A stretch of 64,000 nucleotides of DNA from Cavenderia fasciculata (GCF_000203815.1 NW_004457736.1:806001-870000), one strand, 5' to 3'. Positions 48,934 to 63,196 are shown, numbered from the stretch's first letter. Translations and numbers: made by a program. The notes: generated by a model not told the origin, from the sequence alone.

Positions 48934-51123
48934 TTAGTTTTTCTTATTAGTTTCATAAGATTCTTCGATAAATTGAGAGATATTTTCCTTTGAGATTGGT
49001 TGAGTTGGGACGATATTAGAGTTGGATGGTTCGCCAAAAGCACCTGGCTTGTCAGAGATGTAGTGACGGGCCTTTGGCTTGAGGAAGGAGAAGATACCTT
49101 CGACACCGAGGGTCGAACCAATGCCAGAGTGACCACGACCGGACCATGGGAGGTATGGGGAGACACGGTCACAGGCGTTCCAGTAGACGGTACCAGTGTT
49201 GCTTTGGTCGCAGATAAAGTCGGCGACGGAGGCGTCGTTGGTGTAGACTGAGCCGGTCAAACCGTATGGGGTGTCGTTCATGAGCTCGGCAGCCTCTTGT
49301 GGGCCGCTGACTGGTTGGACGGTGACCATTGGGCCAAAGATCTCCTCCTTGGTGACAGCCATGGAGTGGTCGACATCGACAATAATGGTTGGCGAGAAGA
49401 AGTAGCCTGGGGTACCCTTGACTTGACCACCACCGAGTGCGATTTGTGCACCACGGACGACGGCGTCTGAAACGAGACGGAGCATGTGTTCGATTTGGGC
49501 TGGACCACGGGTGAGTGGGCCAAAGTAGGTCGAGGCGCTCTTTGGGTCAATACCCATCTGCAACTCGGCAACTTCGTCGGTGAGACGGACAACAAACTCG
49601 GCGTAGATCTCCTTGTCGACGTAGATACGTTCGACCGAGCAACAGCTCTGTCCAGTGTTGTACATGGCACCGTCGGCGAGTGAACGGGCAGCAGCCTTGA
49701 TATCAACATTCTTGTGTACATAGGCAGCGTCCTTGCCACCGAGCTCGAGTTGAGTCTTGATCATACGACCTCCAAGTGTCTCGGCAATATGCTTGCCAGT
49801 GTTGTAAGAGCCGGTAAAGAAGAGACCGTCGAGTGGCAACGATAACATTGATTGTCCAATAACAGACTTTCCAAGCACGATTTGGAAGGCACTCTCTGGG
49901 ACACCAGCCTCATACAAGAGGTTCATAATGTTGACACCGGTGATCGAGGCAAACTCGGATGGCTTGTAGAGCACAGTGTTGCCAGTCAAAAGGGCTGGGA
50001 TGATGGTATTCAAACCAATAAAGAATGGATAGTTCCAGGCAGAGATGTTACCAACTACACCCAATGGTTCGTACGAGAGCGACTCGCGGAAGTTGTCAGT
50101 GGTACGAACGGAACGCTCGGCAAGACAGCTAGAAAAGTTGTATAAAAAGAAGTTGATACGATCGACAACAGCCTTGATTTCATTCTTGCTTTGAGTAATT
50201 GGCTTTCCAGTCTCTTCTGTTAAATCGTTGGCCAATGATTCTACCTTTTCAACTAATAAATCTCTAAATTTAATAATCATATTTGCTTTTTCCTACAAAT
50301 CAAATTTTTTTGTTAATCCATATTCATCTTTTACTTTGATTATTAAAAGTGATTGATGGTGATCTTCATCTTCAATAATAATATATTCTATGTGTATAAT
50401 GAATGTCCAATGATTTTGGAAATATAAATATATTTCCGTCCTTTTCTTTTTTTCCCGAATAGAAGAAAAGTTTTCGGATCTATCCATTTTTTTTGAAGAT
50501 CACCACCAATCAAACTGTTGTTGATGTTGTTTGTTTGATCATCATCATCTACATACAGTTTGAGAAACGTATTTCCATTCCTTTTTATATAAATAAGCTC
50601 TTTCAAACTTTTGAGTAAGAGTAGCTCTAGTATCGATTTTAATGTCCTTGATTGGTCTCTCTGTTGCTGGGTTGACTGGTTGCAAGAATAATTGATCGGC
50701 AAAAACTCCCATTGGTGTTCTATAATTTAATGAATGATTAGAATATGTCTGTCAGTATATTCTTGTTGTCTTGTTGTCTATCTATCTCTATCCATCTTTG
50801 ATCCGATCTCTTTGTCTCAATACTATGATGATGATCATTGTATTGAATGTATGATGATATCATAATCTATAAATAAAATCGATAGTAGATGATCGCTTGT
50901 TTGTTGATTTGTTGATTAAACATACTCTGTAAACTTGGTGAAACCAGTTGAGAAACATCTAAGACCAGTGACGGTCTTGTTCTAATGTATGTATAGTAAC
51001 ATAGGAGGAGTGAGAGGGAAGGGAATGGAAAGGAATGTTAGATTGTTATGATCATCGAAAAAGGGTGGTAGAAGATGTTGTACATACAGAAACCTTAATT
51101 GATTGTCTAATCAAGTTATTCAT
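48934..51123 (-). CDS. Aldehyde dehydrogenase, probably mitochondrial
   Basis: NAD(P)-dependent oxidation of an aldehyde to the acid. Four exons: 51123-51088, 50981-50926, 50719-50557 and 50292-48934, all in phase; 537 residues. The first exon is only 12 codons (MNNLIRQSIKVS) and continues NKTVTGLRCFSTGFTKFTE: basic, no acidic residue for ~25 positions, suiting a mitochondrial presequence. The enzyme part has GNISAWNYPFFIGLN (cofactor site), FTGSYNTGKHIAETLGG, the LELGGKDA block with the general-base Glu, catalytic Cys in YNTGQSCCSVERIYV, and KEEIFGPMV. Exact substrate cannot be read. The last exon is much more GC-rich than its surroundings, as in other strongly expressed genes here. Diverges from CNOT1. 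Confidence 0.92.
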
Positions 51124-51919
51124 TTCTTATATATATTTGTATTTATAATTGATATATTCCAACAACGATAGATCGCAATCACTACTCTACTACCCTACAG
51201 CTAGCTGGTTTATACTACTTTTGCTTGAATGCAGATTGTCTTGTCGTTTTTTAAATTGAGTGAGGTGCAGCTTTCAAAAAAAATTAAAAAAAAAAAAAAA
51301 TAGTTTTCAAGAGAGACCGCATACCTCCTGTCACTTGGAAGATGTAAGTTCATTGATTAATAAATATATATAACAACACAGCGAAGTTAGAAAATCATCA
51401 TCACCATTTATAAGATTATTGTTGATTAAAGGTATGAATACATATATCTCTTGTTTATAATCAATCGATCAATCAATCAAACCATCATTCAAAATGGTTG
51501 AAAGAAGAAGATCGTTCATCAACAAAAAAAAAAAAAAAAAAAAGAAAATACAAAGAAAGAAACAAAGTCTAGACTTGTGAACTAATATATCTTTATTTAT
51601 CCTCTATTACTATTACTACATATCTACTACTATTACTATAAATATATATATATATCTAAAGAGAGTTTCAGCATTTTGGAAGAAGGCAAAAAGGAAGAGT
51701 TCCTTTATTAATTTCTTCATTTGTCATTTGAAACAACGTTTATCTTGTTCAACGAATCAATCATATATTTATATATAATACAATTTTCATACGCATCATA
51801 TTCAACCATCATTATATAATCATTATCTTTATAATAATACACTAAGAGATATAGAAATAGAGAGATATATATATAAGACAACCAAAGAAAAATTCAAAAA
51901 AGAAACAACAACAACAAAA
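51124..51919. promoter_or_regulatory. Divergent promoter region ALDH / CNOT1
   Basis: 796 bases containing two A-runs (51280-51300 and ~51523-51543), ATATAT stretches and a long AT-rich 5' UTR-like stretch before the CNOT1 start. No specific element can be named. Confidence 0.45.
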
Positions 51920-54900
51920 ATGGATGTTCAACAGCAACTACAACAGCAGCAACAGCAACAACAGCAACAACAACAACAAAAGACATCCTCCTCATCATCT
52001 GATAGTAACAATATCGGAGAAGGATCATCATTCAAGTCAGCAGACAAACTTTACTATAATCAATGGTCTATTCACCAACAACAACAAGATGTCGAAGTCA
52101 TGACCAACCTATCGTTTATTATTAGTTCTCAAATTGATAACTTGTTATCAATGTTGACAAAGAAATCATATAAATCAATATGTTCTGATATTGCTCAGGT
52201 AAAGAAATAAGAAAAGAAAAGAAAGAATGATCGGTAGTAATACTTATTTATTTATTTACTTTTATTATTTAATTATTTTATTTAGATCATAAATCAATTT
52301 GGAAATCAAGCAGAGATTTTCTTGTTTAGAAAGTTGATTGATAGTATTGACTTTAAGGACCCAAAGGACGCATTCAAAATCCAATTGTTTAGAGACGAGT
52401 TTTCAAGATTGATGAAACAGCCACACTTTACGACCGTCCTCTGCAAAGCCTTTGAAGGTGTCGATAATTTGAATCAAGAGTTTCTCACAACCTTTTCACA
52501 ACTCTTAAAACTCACTCCTCCACAAGAAATATTATTAGGTTTGGCCATCTCTCATTCTCTTAATCCACAAATGAAAGAACAAGGTAAATTAAAAAAATAA
52601 CATTCATTATATATATATATATCTAACTTTTTAATTATTTATTTTGTTTTTTAGGAGAAAAATATTTATTATCAATTCCACAAACAAATATTAAATCATT
52701 GCCAGAGAATGTACTTCATCATCTATTGTTCAAGTACAAGGTACAAGAAGCTGAAGGTGGAGGTAATGGAGAGGTTCTCAAATATATCCAGTCGCTCCTC
52801 CCTCCCACTCCATCGCTCGCGTTGTCTCCGTTCATGTCGCCATCAGACGACGTGTCGATTCCCAACTCGAAGCGTTCACTCGTCGACAATGCCAGCCAAT
52901 TTGTACATTCACTCATCCAAAAGGTGGCGTCGTCCAACAGCAACAGTGCGGTACAGCTGATCCAGAGCGTCGGCTTCTCGGCCTGCGCATCGTCTGCTGC
53001 ACTCAAGGAGCTGCTCGCCCAATTCCCCCGTCTCTCAGAGTCGGACGTTGCACAGGCGATTGGTATGATGGCCGAGACCACCTCTCATCCTCCACCAACC
53101 TCTGATTCGAATGCTCAAGTTCCACTCATCCTCTCGTTTGGTCAACAGCCCCAACAACAACAACAACAGTCATCTCCACCAATGGTTCAACCACTAACTC
53201 CAAAAGAAGGTGATGAAGCAGTGTTGTTGGAGAGCAGCAAGGCTTGGAACTACCCAGTCTTTGTTGACGTTATCAAAGAGTTGTATCCATCACTCGACTG
53301 GTCGACCGTCATCCGAGAACTCGATCATCCAGGCTTCATTCTTCATGACCAAAGAGGTCTGTCCCTCATCTTGGCCATTTTCAAACGCGCATCTCCCAAT
53401 GAGAGATTCCCGGTACACCATATCCTCGACTGTGCCTGGAACAACTCGATTGGCCAGATCTCCTTTATCAAGGTAGCCCTTCAATCCGACTTTCCATTCC
53501 ACTTTTCCCAAAAGAAACGTATCGAATACTCTGCACTTGGCAAAGTTTCCCAAACTGTCGCCCACTGGAATTCACTTTCTCTTATTGAGATTTTGTTAAC
53601 TCTCTCTGAAATCGATCAAGAACACTATTATCGTACCAGAGCTCTATTCGAATACCCTCTTAAACATTGTCCAGAGCTTTTATTAATGGGTCTTGCTAGT
53701 TTAATTGTAAGAATTTAAAAAAAAGAAAAGTAAAAAAGAAGATCAAAATATTAATATATTTCTTTTTTTTATTAATTTTTAGAATCAAATGGGAAATTTA
53801 TTATTAAAAGAAATTTTATCAATTTTATTCCAATCATTATTGTTTAACCATAATTATCAAGCTTATATTTCTCAATTATGGAAAGAAAACCCAAATATCG
53901 TTGTATTTGGTATGACCGATATTTATCTTAAAGATAATTCAACCTTGTCAAGATTATTAGATGTTGCACAAGAATTAAAAGTAAGAAGAATAGAAACCAT
54001 ATATTACACCTATCTATCTACAAATATTAATAATCATTTCTTTTTGTTTTTTTTTAGATATTATTACAATTATTAAGTACAAAAAGTTATTATCCATTTA
54101 TTATTGAATTGGCATTGTTGGCAAGTCAAAGAGAATTTTTATTTTTAGAGAAATGGTTACAAGATCGTCTAAAGGAGGATTCAAACGATTATGAATTTGC
54201 TCGAGCATCTTCTTTATTCCTTCATGATCGTGTCACTAGAAAACTCAAAGGAACAGAACCACTTGGCCATATTACCTCGGTTGTCATTCTCGCCAAGCTC
54301 TATGAAACCTTGATCAAGACTGTCGATATCTATCCATCAGACATTGGAGTCATCCTCAAAGACATTAATCCAAAGTTTGAAGATATCCTCAATCAACAGG
54401 CAATCTCTCAAACTGGTATACCACTTCAACAACAACAATCTTCTCCACAACATCAACAACAATTAGGTGGTGGTGGTGGTCCAAACAATGGCACCGAAAG
54501 AAGATTCCCAGAGGAAATTGAAGAAGAGACCAATGCTTACTTTATTAAACTCTATCATGAAGAAATCTCTGTTGAACAAATCATTGCAATTCTTAAAGAA
54601 TATAAATCTTCTCAAAATCAAAGGTAAACATTAAAAGAAAAGAAAAAAACAAAAAGAAACGAAATTAACTTTTTTATTTATTTATTTATTTTTAGGGAAC
54701 AAGAAATTTATCAATGTTTATTATTTAATTTGTTTGATGAATATAAATTCCTTTCAGGTTATCCAGACAAGGAATTGAGAATTACAGCATTGTTGTTTGG
54801 ATCATTGATAAAGTATCAGTTGATTTCAAGTCAGGCATTGCGTATTGCATTGAAATATGTGTTGGAGGCGTTGAAACATCCGGTAAACTCTAATCTTTTC

Positions 54901-57900
54901 ATATTTGGTGTCAATTCATTGGTTTCCTTTGCCAACCGATTGGTCGAGTGGCCACAGTATTGGACTCAGGTGTGTTCAATCGACCACTTTAAAAACTATA
55001 TGAATGGTGACTTGGTCAAGCAGATTTCATCCATCATTGAAGTCACTAAAAAGTCACCAGCCGATGCTAGTCTCCGTGCAATGAACTCTCCACCAACATC
55101 GATCCAAGATGAAAACCTCGACAATGCATCCGACAAGTCATTGTTTATGAGTGATCAACAAAAGTTGCAACATCAAGAAGCAAGTAATCATCATCAACAA
55201 CATCATGGTGGACAAAATGTTGGTCAACAGCAGCAGCAACAACAACAACAACAGCAACCAAGTGGACAAACTTCCTATTCTTCAGCAGGACAAAAGCCAT
55301 CAAATACTGTTGGTGGTGGAAATGATGGAGGTGATGATCAAAATAATCCGTACAATAGTCAACAACAACAAAAGGATAATAATGGTTCAAAGAAAAAAGA
55401 GAGTAAAAAGGACAACAACATTGAAGAGATTGTGTCTAGTACAGGTTTACCACTTGGTACAATCAAGCAATGTGAGAATCACGAGCTTATCGAACCAGAG
55501 GAAGTGATTCGTGACAAGATGTTTTTCATCATTAATAATGTCAGTATGTACAACCTCGATGCCAAGGTCAAGGAGATGAAGGATATTCTCAAGCCTGAAT
55601 TCTTCCCCTTTTTGGCACAATACCTCGTTCACAAGCGTGTGTCGATCGAACCAAACTTCCACAATGTGTATATGCAGTTCCTCGATCGATTGAACATTCT
55701 AGAGTTCCACGCTCAGATTCTCTTCTTTACTCAACACTATATCCATACGTTACTCAGTTCGGAAAAGATCAAGACCGATCATTCTGAGCGTACACTGTTA
55801 AAGAATCTCGGTGGTTGGATTGGTATGTTGACACTTGGAAAGAACAAGCCATTGTTGCAAAAGTTTATCTCGCCCAAGGATCTCCTCATTTATGCCGCCG
55901 ACACTGGACTGATGATTGCAGTCGTTCCATTTGTCACCAAGGTACTCGACAGCTGTCAGACATCACGTGTGTTTAAACCACCTAATCCATGGGTGATGGC
56001 CATTGTCCGTTTGCTTGGTGAGATTTACCAGCTCAAGGAAAGCAAGAACAATATCAAGTTTGAGATTGAGTTGTTGCTTGCCAACCTCAAGCTTGACTTG
56101 GCCGATATCAAGCCGTCGACACTCATCAAGGATCGTCGCGAGGAGATGCAGCGTATGCTCGAGATGGAGCAGCGCCAACACTCGATGATGCCACATCAAC
56201 AGCTGCCATCGGCACTCGAGTTGCTCCAAAATCTGCCTGGGTACATTCAGTACAGTTCGTCGCTCGGTCCATTGCTCGCATCACCCGTCTTTAAAAAGGC
56301 AGTGCCCGCAGCGATTGAGCGTGGTATCAAGGAGATTATCGGTCCTGTTGTCGAACGTTCTGTGGCGATTGCCGTCATCACCTCCAAGGAGCTGGTCAGC
56401 AAGGACTTTGCGACCGAAGCTGATGAGCGCAAGATGAAAAAGGCGTCGCATCTCATGGTACAGAATCTCGCTGGCAGTTTGGCGTTGGTGACGTGCAAGG
56501 ATCCGTTGCGCGTTGGTATCTCTACTCATTTGCGTAGTTTCTTGTTGAGCTCGACCGGTGCTCAGGCCGACCAACAGCTGCCACCCCAGCTCGAGATGGC
56601 ACTCAACACTGTCATCCAAGACAATCTCGACTTTGCTTGTTCGATTGTCGAGCGTGCCGCCACGGAAAAGGCAGTCATTGATATTGACACGGTGCTAGCG
56701 TCTAGCTATGCCGAGCGTCTCAAGCACAAGGAGACCGCTCCACACCAACCCTACTTTGACTTTGGATACCTCACTACCAACATTTACAACAATCTGCCAG
56801 AACCACTCCGTCCCAAACCCGGAGGTATCCAGCCAGATCAGTTCCGCGTGTACGAGGATTTCCTCAACCTTCCCCACCACGCCAATATTGCTGCCATGGT
56901 ACAGGGATCGTCCGACATTGATCCACAGCAACAGCAACAACAACAACAAGCTGCTCAACTCCAACAATTGCAGCAACAACAGCTTCAACAACAAGCTGCT
57001 CAGTTACAACAACAGCAACTCCAACAACAAGCTGCTCAACTCCAGCAACAACAACAGCAACAGCAACAACAACAACAAACCATCTCCAATGGCGAGTTGC
57101 TCGAAAAGTTTGGCTACATGCTCAACGAAGTCGACAAGTTGGGTATGTTGCGTGCTCAACAAAATGCACCAATCGAGTTTGACCTACTCTACAGTATCGT
57201 TCAACAGATGGGATCGTTTGTAGTGACATCTGCCAACCAAAACGAATTGTTGCAACAGTTTGCACAAAAGTTGTTTAGTCGTTTGGGTGACCCTGACAAG
57301 AAGCTCCTCTATGAAGTCTACTTTGAATTGCTCGAAGTACTCAAAGAGTGGGATCTCAAGATTGTCAATGTTCTCAACTCGTTGTTACACTTTTCATCGG
57401 TTGACAAGAAATTGAACCGTATCCTCATCTATGGTCTCATCATCCATCAGCTCATCAATGTCAATGACTATGATCAACAATTGGCACAGCTCATGTTGGA
57501 GGGTAGAACCGCATCTCAAGCCTTTGAGTTTGCCATTTCTCTCATTCGATTCACTGTGATTGAGAATGCCTATGCTGTACCAAGCGAGTTTGCCATCACC
57601 ATCGAGTTGCTCAACAAAATGGCACAACGTGGTAGTTCAGACATGCTTCTCAAGACGGTCGAGGACGCCAAGAACCAACCAGACGAAAAGAAACGTCGTA
57701 TCTCTCGTATCAAACAGGAAGAGATGAATCGCGATCCACCAGGTCTCAAAGACGCCGTCTGTTCATTGCTCCAAGACTGGCTTGTCTTTTCTACTGCCAA
57801 TAGTGACCACAAGATCCAGATTCAGTATCTCCAACAGGTACTCCAACTCAACATGATGAAGAATGAAATATACTTTCAAAAGTTCTTCCGTATGGGTTTG

Positions 57901-59426
57901 GAATGGGCTGTTGAAAAGTATATGGCTAGTTATATTGAATCATTACAACAAGCTCAACCAACTCAACCACAACAACAGCAACAGGCTGCTGCAGCACAAT
58001 CTGCCAATTATATGGAGATTGACGCGTATTGCAAGTTTGTAGTGATGATGGTCAAACATGGTGACAACACACATTTGACAGTTCTCACAAAGGTACTTGG
58101 GTTCCTTATCAAGTTACTCACCAAGGATTATGAGACTTATGGATTTAGATTTAATCAACGTCCATACCTACGTATCTTTGAGAATCTTATGACTGATCTC
58201 AATGCACCCGACCCTATTCTCGAACAGTCTAGTATCTCGATTCTCTACTGCTTTGTCAATGCACTTGCCACTCTTCAACCACAGAAATACCCTGCATTCT
58301 GTTTTGCCTGGCTCGACCTCATCTCACATCGTTCGTTTATGCCCAAGCTACTCGCTAAACCCATGCAACAACAACAGACACCACAACAAGTCCAACAACA
58401 TCAACAGCAAAAGGCGTGGTTCCATACTCTGCTCGTACAACACTTTAAGTTCCTCGACCCGTTCCTCAGAGGTGTTGACGTGTCTGAACCACTCCGTCTG
58501 CTCTACAAGGGTACACTCAAGATCCTCCTCGTACTCTTGCACGACTTCCCAGAGTTTTTGTGTGAATACCATTTCTCGTTTTGTGATGTGATCCCCGCCA
58601 CCTGTATCCAACTACGTAACTTGGTATTGTCTGCATTCCCACGTAGTATGCGTCTGCCAGATCCCTTTACACCCAATCTAAAGGTTGACCTCTTGCCAGA
58701 CATTAACCATCCACCCAAGATATCTAGCAACTTTACACTCGCCCTAAAGGGACTCAAAAACGAGATTGACAGTTACCTCAAGATCCGTGGTCCACCATCG
58801 TTTTTGGCTGAGCTCAAGAACAAGTATCTTATGCTCGAACCTGGAGAAGACATTATCGCTGGTACTCGTTACAATGTCCCACTCATCAACTCGCTCGTGC
58901 TCTATGTCGGTACCCTCGCCATACCCCAAGTACAACGCAAGAATGGTGGAGGAGCAGCCTCACCAACTCACAATGCTCCAATGGATATCTTCCATCGTCT
59001 CTGTATCGACCTCGATCCCGAAGGAAGATACCTCTTCTTTAACGCAATCACCAATCAATTACGTTATCCAAATAGTCATACTCATTACTTTAGTTGTGTA
59101 CTCTTGTATCTTTTCGCTGAAGCTAATCAAGAAGTTATTAAAGAACAAATTACTAGGTATATAAAACAAATTCATAATATCAATATACAAATATACTAAT
59201 TATTATTTTCTATTTATCAAAAAACAGAGTATTACTTGAAAGATTAATTTCAAACAAACCACATCCATGGGGATTATTAATTACCTTTATTGAATTGATC
59301 AAGAACCCAAGATACAATTTCTGGAGTCATTCATTTACTCGTATTGCCCCTGAAATTGAACAGCTATTTGAATCTGTTGCAAAAAGTTGTATGAATAGAG
59401 GTGATTCTTCAAATCCAAATCAATAA
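51920..59426 (+). CDS. cnot1: CNOT1, scaffold of the CCR4-NOT deadenylase complex
   Basis: Central scaffold for mRNA deadenylation, binding the CAF1/CCR4 nucleases and the NOT2-NOT3 and CAF40 modules in the cytoplasm. Seven exons: 51920-52198, 52286-52583, 52655-53706, 53783-53980, 54058-54623, 54696-59156 and 59228-59426; 2350 residues, close to animal CNOT1 (~2370). The C-terminal NOT1 domain is diagnostic: [49 protein letters not shown]. The N-terminal half is HEAT/MIF4G-like helical, with [17 protein letters not shown] in the central MIF4G (CAF1-binding) part and [16 protein letters not shown] in the CAF40-binding region. Gln tracts lie at the N-terminus (residues ~4-20), near 55227-55257 and 56928-57080, and reflect dictyostelid trinucleotide expansion. 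Confidence 0.97.
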
Positions 59427-59450
59427 TCAAACAAAATAATAATAATAAAT

Positions 59451-59455
59451 AATAA

Positions 59456-59549
<94 letters not shown>
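59451..59549 (+). repeat. (AAAT)n microsatellite
   Basis: About 25 units of a four-base AAAT repeat, preceded by AATAAT variants, directly after the CNOT1 stop. It also provides several AATAAA polyadenylation-type words on the plus strand. Confidence 0.95.
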
Positions 59550-59550
<1 letters not shown>

Positions 59551-59655
59551 CAATCAATTACACCTTTAACATAATGAGTAAGAATCAAACAGGAAACCTT
59601 GGTTAAAATTGAAAAAAATTAAAAAAGATGATCATTTTTGTTTCAACACACAAAT

Positions 59656-61785
59656 ATGAATCAAACAAAGAATGATGACATCAACATCGAAATAGAAACT
59701 ATTAAAAGAGTATTAAAAAATAAATACTTGTTCAGATTTATACTTGAAAGAGTAAAGACAGAGAATATAAAGTATAAAGGTGTTTCTATACCAAGTAGAA
59801 TAAAAAGTCAAAAAGATGGTGTAACTTGTACATTGGCAAAATCTTATAGTCAAGCTTCAAGTGACCTTGAATGGGTAATAAGAAACAGACACTATGGATT
59901 ACTAAAAGAGTTGATGCGATTACCCAACAACCAACGTAAATTCAATTTAGATCGACTGTTTGGATTACCAACTAGAAGTTTTGTCTTGTCGGTATTGTCT
60001 ATTGAACAAGTGGATATATTCAAATTGGTGCTTGAATCGTTTCGTAGTCATTTTATTAATTGTCTAATGTTTCAACACATTTCGGAGTATCTTCATGCCG
60101 TCATCAATAGTCATGGTAATATTGGTATTTGGAAATGTTTGCTTGGGTTTATCAATGCTCATTGTATACCAGGTTCATCTATTCTATTCAATCAATTAGA
60201 TCCCAATATCATGAATCATCTCATTCGAATGTGTATAGTGAAACAGAGACTAGAGATTCTAGATGATTTGATCGTCTCTGTGATCAACAATCCCTTTGAT
60301 GATCGTCGACAAGTCTCTCCTCATACATTCAATTATCAGGAAATGAACCATTCAAGTTTACCAAACCTAGAAACAAGAATTGGTATCAGAGCAACATTGG
60401 ACGATCTATTCAAAAGACTACCAACCAAAAAGTTCTATGAAATCATGTGTCTCTCTCAACTAGTATATGTGTCACATAATACAACCATACTGTCATTCTT
60501 TTTTGACATGAATCTAACGTATTACTCACCAAAGTATATACTTGAGAATCCAATCTATCAAGATACTAATCACCAAGAAATGAAACAACGGTTCCAAACA
60601 TTTACATTTCTTTTAACAAAGTACCAAAAAGAATATCCACGTTTAAAAGTATCTACGATTGGTCATAAAATTGAACCATTTACTCTTCTATCCTCTTCTT
60701 CTTCATCCTCCTCATCCTCATCATCATCATCATCATCATCCTCATCCTCCTCATCATCTTCTTCATCCTCTACAAACACTTCAATGGAGTTCATTTATTA
60801 TGTGTTGACCATTTTAGATGCAAGACTTGAATCCATGGTTGAAAATGGGCATTTACGTGAATCAACTCTTCAACAAGTCATAACGATGGTCAATTCTGAA
60901 ATAGATCTCTTGTTGTTTAATTGTGTCAATGGCAACGAACTACTAATCGAATATTTACTAAGTCACTGCACTTTTGAAACGATCTGTCAATATGGAGACC
61001 CCCGATTAGTACAAGAGGTGTACAATACAATCAGTAAAAAGAGAGAATATTATACCTCTTATCAAAACAAGAAGAATCTATCCAATGGAATACATGCATC
61101 TAGCGGTGCTGACATCTTACACTCTCTCTTGTTAAAGGGTCAATTTTCAGTTGCTAAATGCTTGGTACTATTTAATACTCCACTTAGAACCGCTCTCCAA
61201 AACATGTCTGTCAATAGTATTGAAATGTTAGATTATGTTAAATCGCCAACTCCCCTACTCACACTTGACAACCAACAGAATATCGAACTATTGGAACAAA
61301 TCATTAAAAGGTATCTTGAATCTCCAACCACCACACTTGTACTTAAAGATACTTTCCTCTCCCAATTGGCCAACCGATATTATCTACCGGTTATTGAATT
61401 TTTGTGGAACTACCTCAAAACAAATAGTAGTAAATCAAATACCAAGATTAACGGTCTATTGGAACAATTCATACTTTTATTTGACTTGGCTATTCAATAT
61501 TTGGATGTAGAGTTGATTACACGTGTCATCCAACTTGGAATACCTTTTAATATTACACAGTCTGAGAGTTGGGTAATGGTTGGTCAATACGGGTCTCCAA
61601 AATGGATCAAATCACTCATCTACCAAAACACAATCACTCCAACCTCTGTCACCAAACAAGGTATCCTTCATTCTTTAGAAAAAGGTGCCCAACTCAACAG
61701 TTCCTCAACAAACAAAACATCAATCTTAAAATACATAACCAAGAAAGAAATAAATAATAAATATAAATATATTGTATACATTTAA
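59656..61785 (+). CDS. Ankyrin-like repeat protein, distant member D
   Basis: Single exon, 709 residues from the first ATG (MNQTKNDDINIEIE). The start VLKNKYLFRFILERVKTE corresponds to the VFRNQYLLQCITRHVH block of copies A-C, and SSDLEWVIRNRHYGLLKEL to their PSLKWVVQNN segment, so it is the same superfamily but far diverged and intronless. It has helix-pair repeats with weak ankyrin matches (LFNCVNGNELLIEYLLSHC; LLLKGQFSVAKCLVLFN). A run of about 30 Ser (60691-60770) encoded by TCA/TCC/TCT codons splits it into two halves. No catalytic motif. Confidence 0.75.
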   Translation: MNQTKNDDINIEIETIKRVLKNKYLFRFILERVKTENIKYKGVSIPSRIKSQKDGVTCTLAKSYSQASSDLEWVIRNRHYGLLKELMRLPNNQRKFNLDRLFGLPTRSFVLSVLSIEQVDIFKLVLESFRSHFINCLMFQHISEYLHAVINSHGNIGIWKCLLGFINAHCIPGSSILFNQLDPNIMNHLIRMCIVKQRLEILDDLIVSVINNPFDDRRQVSPHTFNYQEMNHSSLPNLETRIGIRATLDDLFKRLPTKKFYEIMCLSQLVYVSHNTTILSFFFDMNLTYYSPKYILENPIYQDTNHQEMKQRFQTFTFLLTKYQKEYPRLKVSTIGHKIEPFTLLSSSSSSSSSSSSSSSSSSSSSSSSSSSTNTSMEFIYYVLTILDARLESMVENGHLRESTLQQVITMVNSEIDLLLFNCVNGNELLIEYLLSHCTFETICQYGDPRLVQEVYNTISKKREYYTSYQNKKNLSNGIHASSGADILHSLLLKGQFSVAKCLVLFNTPLRTALQNMSVNSIEMLDYVKSPTPLLTLDNQQNIELLEQIIKRYLESPTTTLVLKDTFLSQLANRYYLPVIEFLWNYLKTNSSKSNTKINGLLEQFILLFDLAIQYLDVELITRVIQLGIPFNITQSESWVMVGQYGSPKWIKSLIYQNTITPTSVTKQGILHSLEKGAQLNSSSTNKTSILKYITKKEINNKYKYIVYI

Positions 61786-62014
61786 TCAAAAGGGTTGTCC
61801 AAATTTCACCAATGTGTCATTGAAAATTACATCTTAAAAATCAGTAATACTCAAAAAGGAATGAATAGTGCTCATTCTAGAAGTTAAGAGAGATATTAAA
61901 AAGAAGAAGAAGAATAGTATAGTATTTATATTATAAAGTGTATTGTAAATAAAGTAGATAGATATAATATCATTTGTAAATAGATAGATAAAAGAGAAAG
62001 AAAGAAAGAAAAGA

Positions 62015-63196
62015 ATGTCATCAGGAGAAGAGTTTATAGATTGGTATGCAGTATTGAATATAGGACAAGATGCAACAGATAAACAAATACAAAAGGCATA
62101 TAGAATGCTTGCATTGGTGTATCATCCTGATAAGAATAAATCAAAAGAAGCTGTAATCATGTTTGAAAAGGTATGAAAGTGTCATATGATATTGATATGA
62201 CTCTTGGTCGTTGTGATTTGATTATGCATCAATGATGATACTAATATTACTATCTTTTATATGTTTCTTTTTAGATATCAAAAGCAAATAAAACATTGAC
62301 AGAAAAGAGTACAAGAGATGCATTTGATTTACAGTTAAAGGGTAAATTGGAAAAGAAGAAAAGAGATGATGATATGGATAAAAAGAGAAAAAAGATGAAG
62401 GATGATCTAACAACAAGAGAAGAGGAACATAGAAAAAAGAAACAAAAAGAGGCAGAGGATAAAAGAAAGGAAAATGCTAAATATAGAGAAGACGTTCTCA
62501 GAGAGGTTCAACAACAAAGTAATATTACAAGTAATAATAATAATAATAATTCTCCAAAAAAAGGAAATAATAATATTGGAAGTAGTAGTAGAGGAGGATA
62601 TGATCCAACAACTTCAAGTATAGATAGAAATAATATTCTAATTTTAAAATGGAAATATAAATTAAAATTTAGAGAAGAGACATTGGTAGATATCTTTTCA
62701 TCGTATGGTATGGTAGATTCAGTTGTCATCTTGGAAAGAAATATTCAAAATGATCCAACTGAATTAAATCGTGCTATTATTTATTTTAAATCTTCATCAA
62801 CTATTGTATGTAGTACTAAAAAAAAAAAAAAAAGAAATAATAATAATAATAATAATCATTAAACCAACCTAACTAAATTAAATTAAATACTAATCTCTCT
62901 ATCTATCTATTTTTCTATTTTAGAATAATATAATACAAAATCATGAAGATGATATAAGAAAGAAATTTAGAATAACCATTGACAAACCAAATATTAACAA
63001 ACTTGCCGATTTATCAAAACAAAATAATAATACTACTTCAACCAGGGATCACTCCTCTTCGTCATCCTCCTCTCAACCCATTATATATTTTGACCCATTG
63101 AATGTTAACAATAGTGTTGATGATGTACATAAAATAACATTTGAAGAGAAAGAAACGCGACTCTTGGCAAAGCTATCATCGATGATACCGTCATGA
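62015..63196 (+). CDS. dnajc17: DNAJC17-like J-domain and RRM protein
   Basis: Nuclear Hsp40-type co-chaperone linked to spliceosome function in other eukaryotes. Three exons: 62015-62170, 62275-62805 and 62924-63196, in phase; 319 residues. Exon 1 encodes most of the J domain (DWYAVLNIGQDATDKQIQKA, YHPDKN with the essential HPD); the first intron falls inside its last helix. A long Lys/Glu coiled coil follows (residues ~75-150), then Asn/Ser-rich linker, then a degenerate RRM: ILILKWKYKLKFREETLVDI, FSSYGMVDSVVILE, ELNRAIIYFKSS. J domain, coil, RRM in this order is the DNAJC17 architecture, and length is close to the human protein (304). Confidence 0.88.
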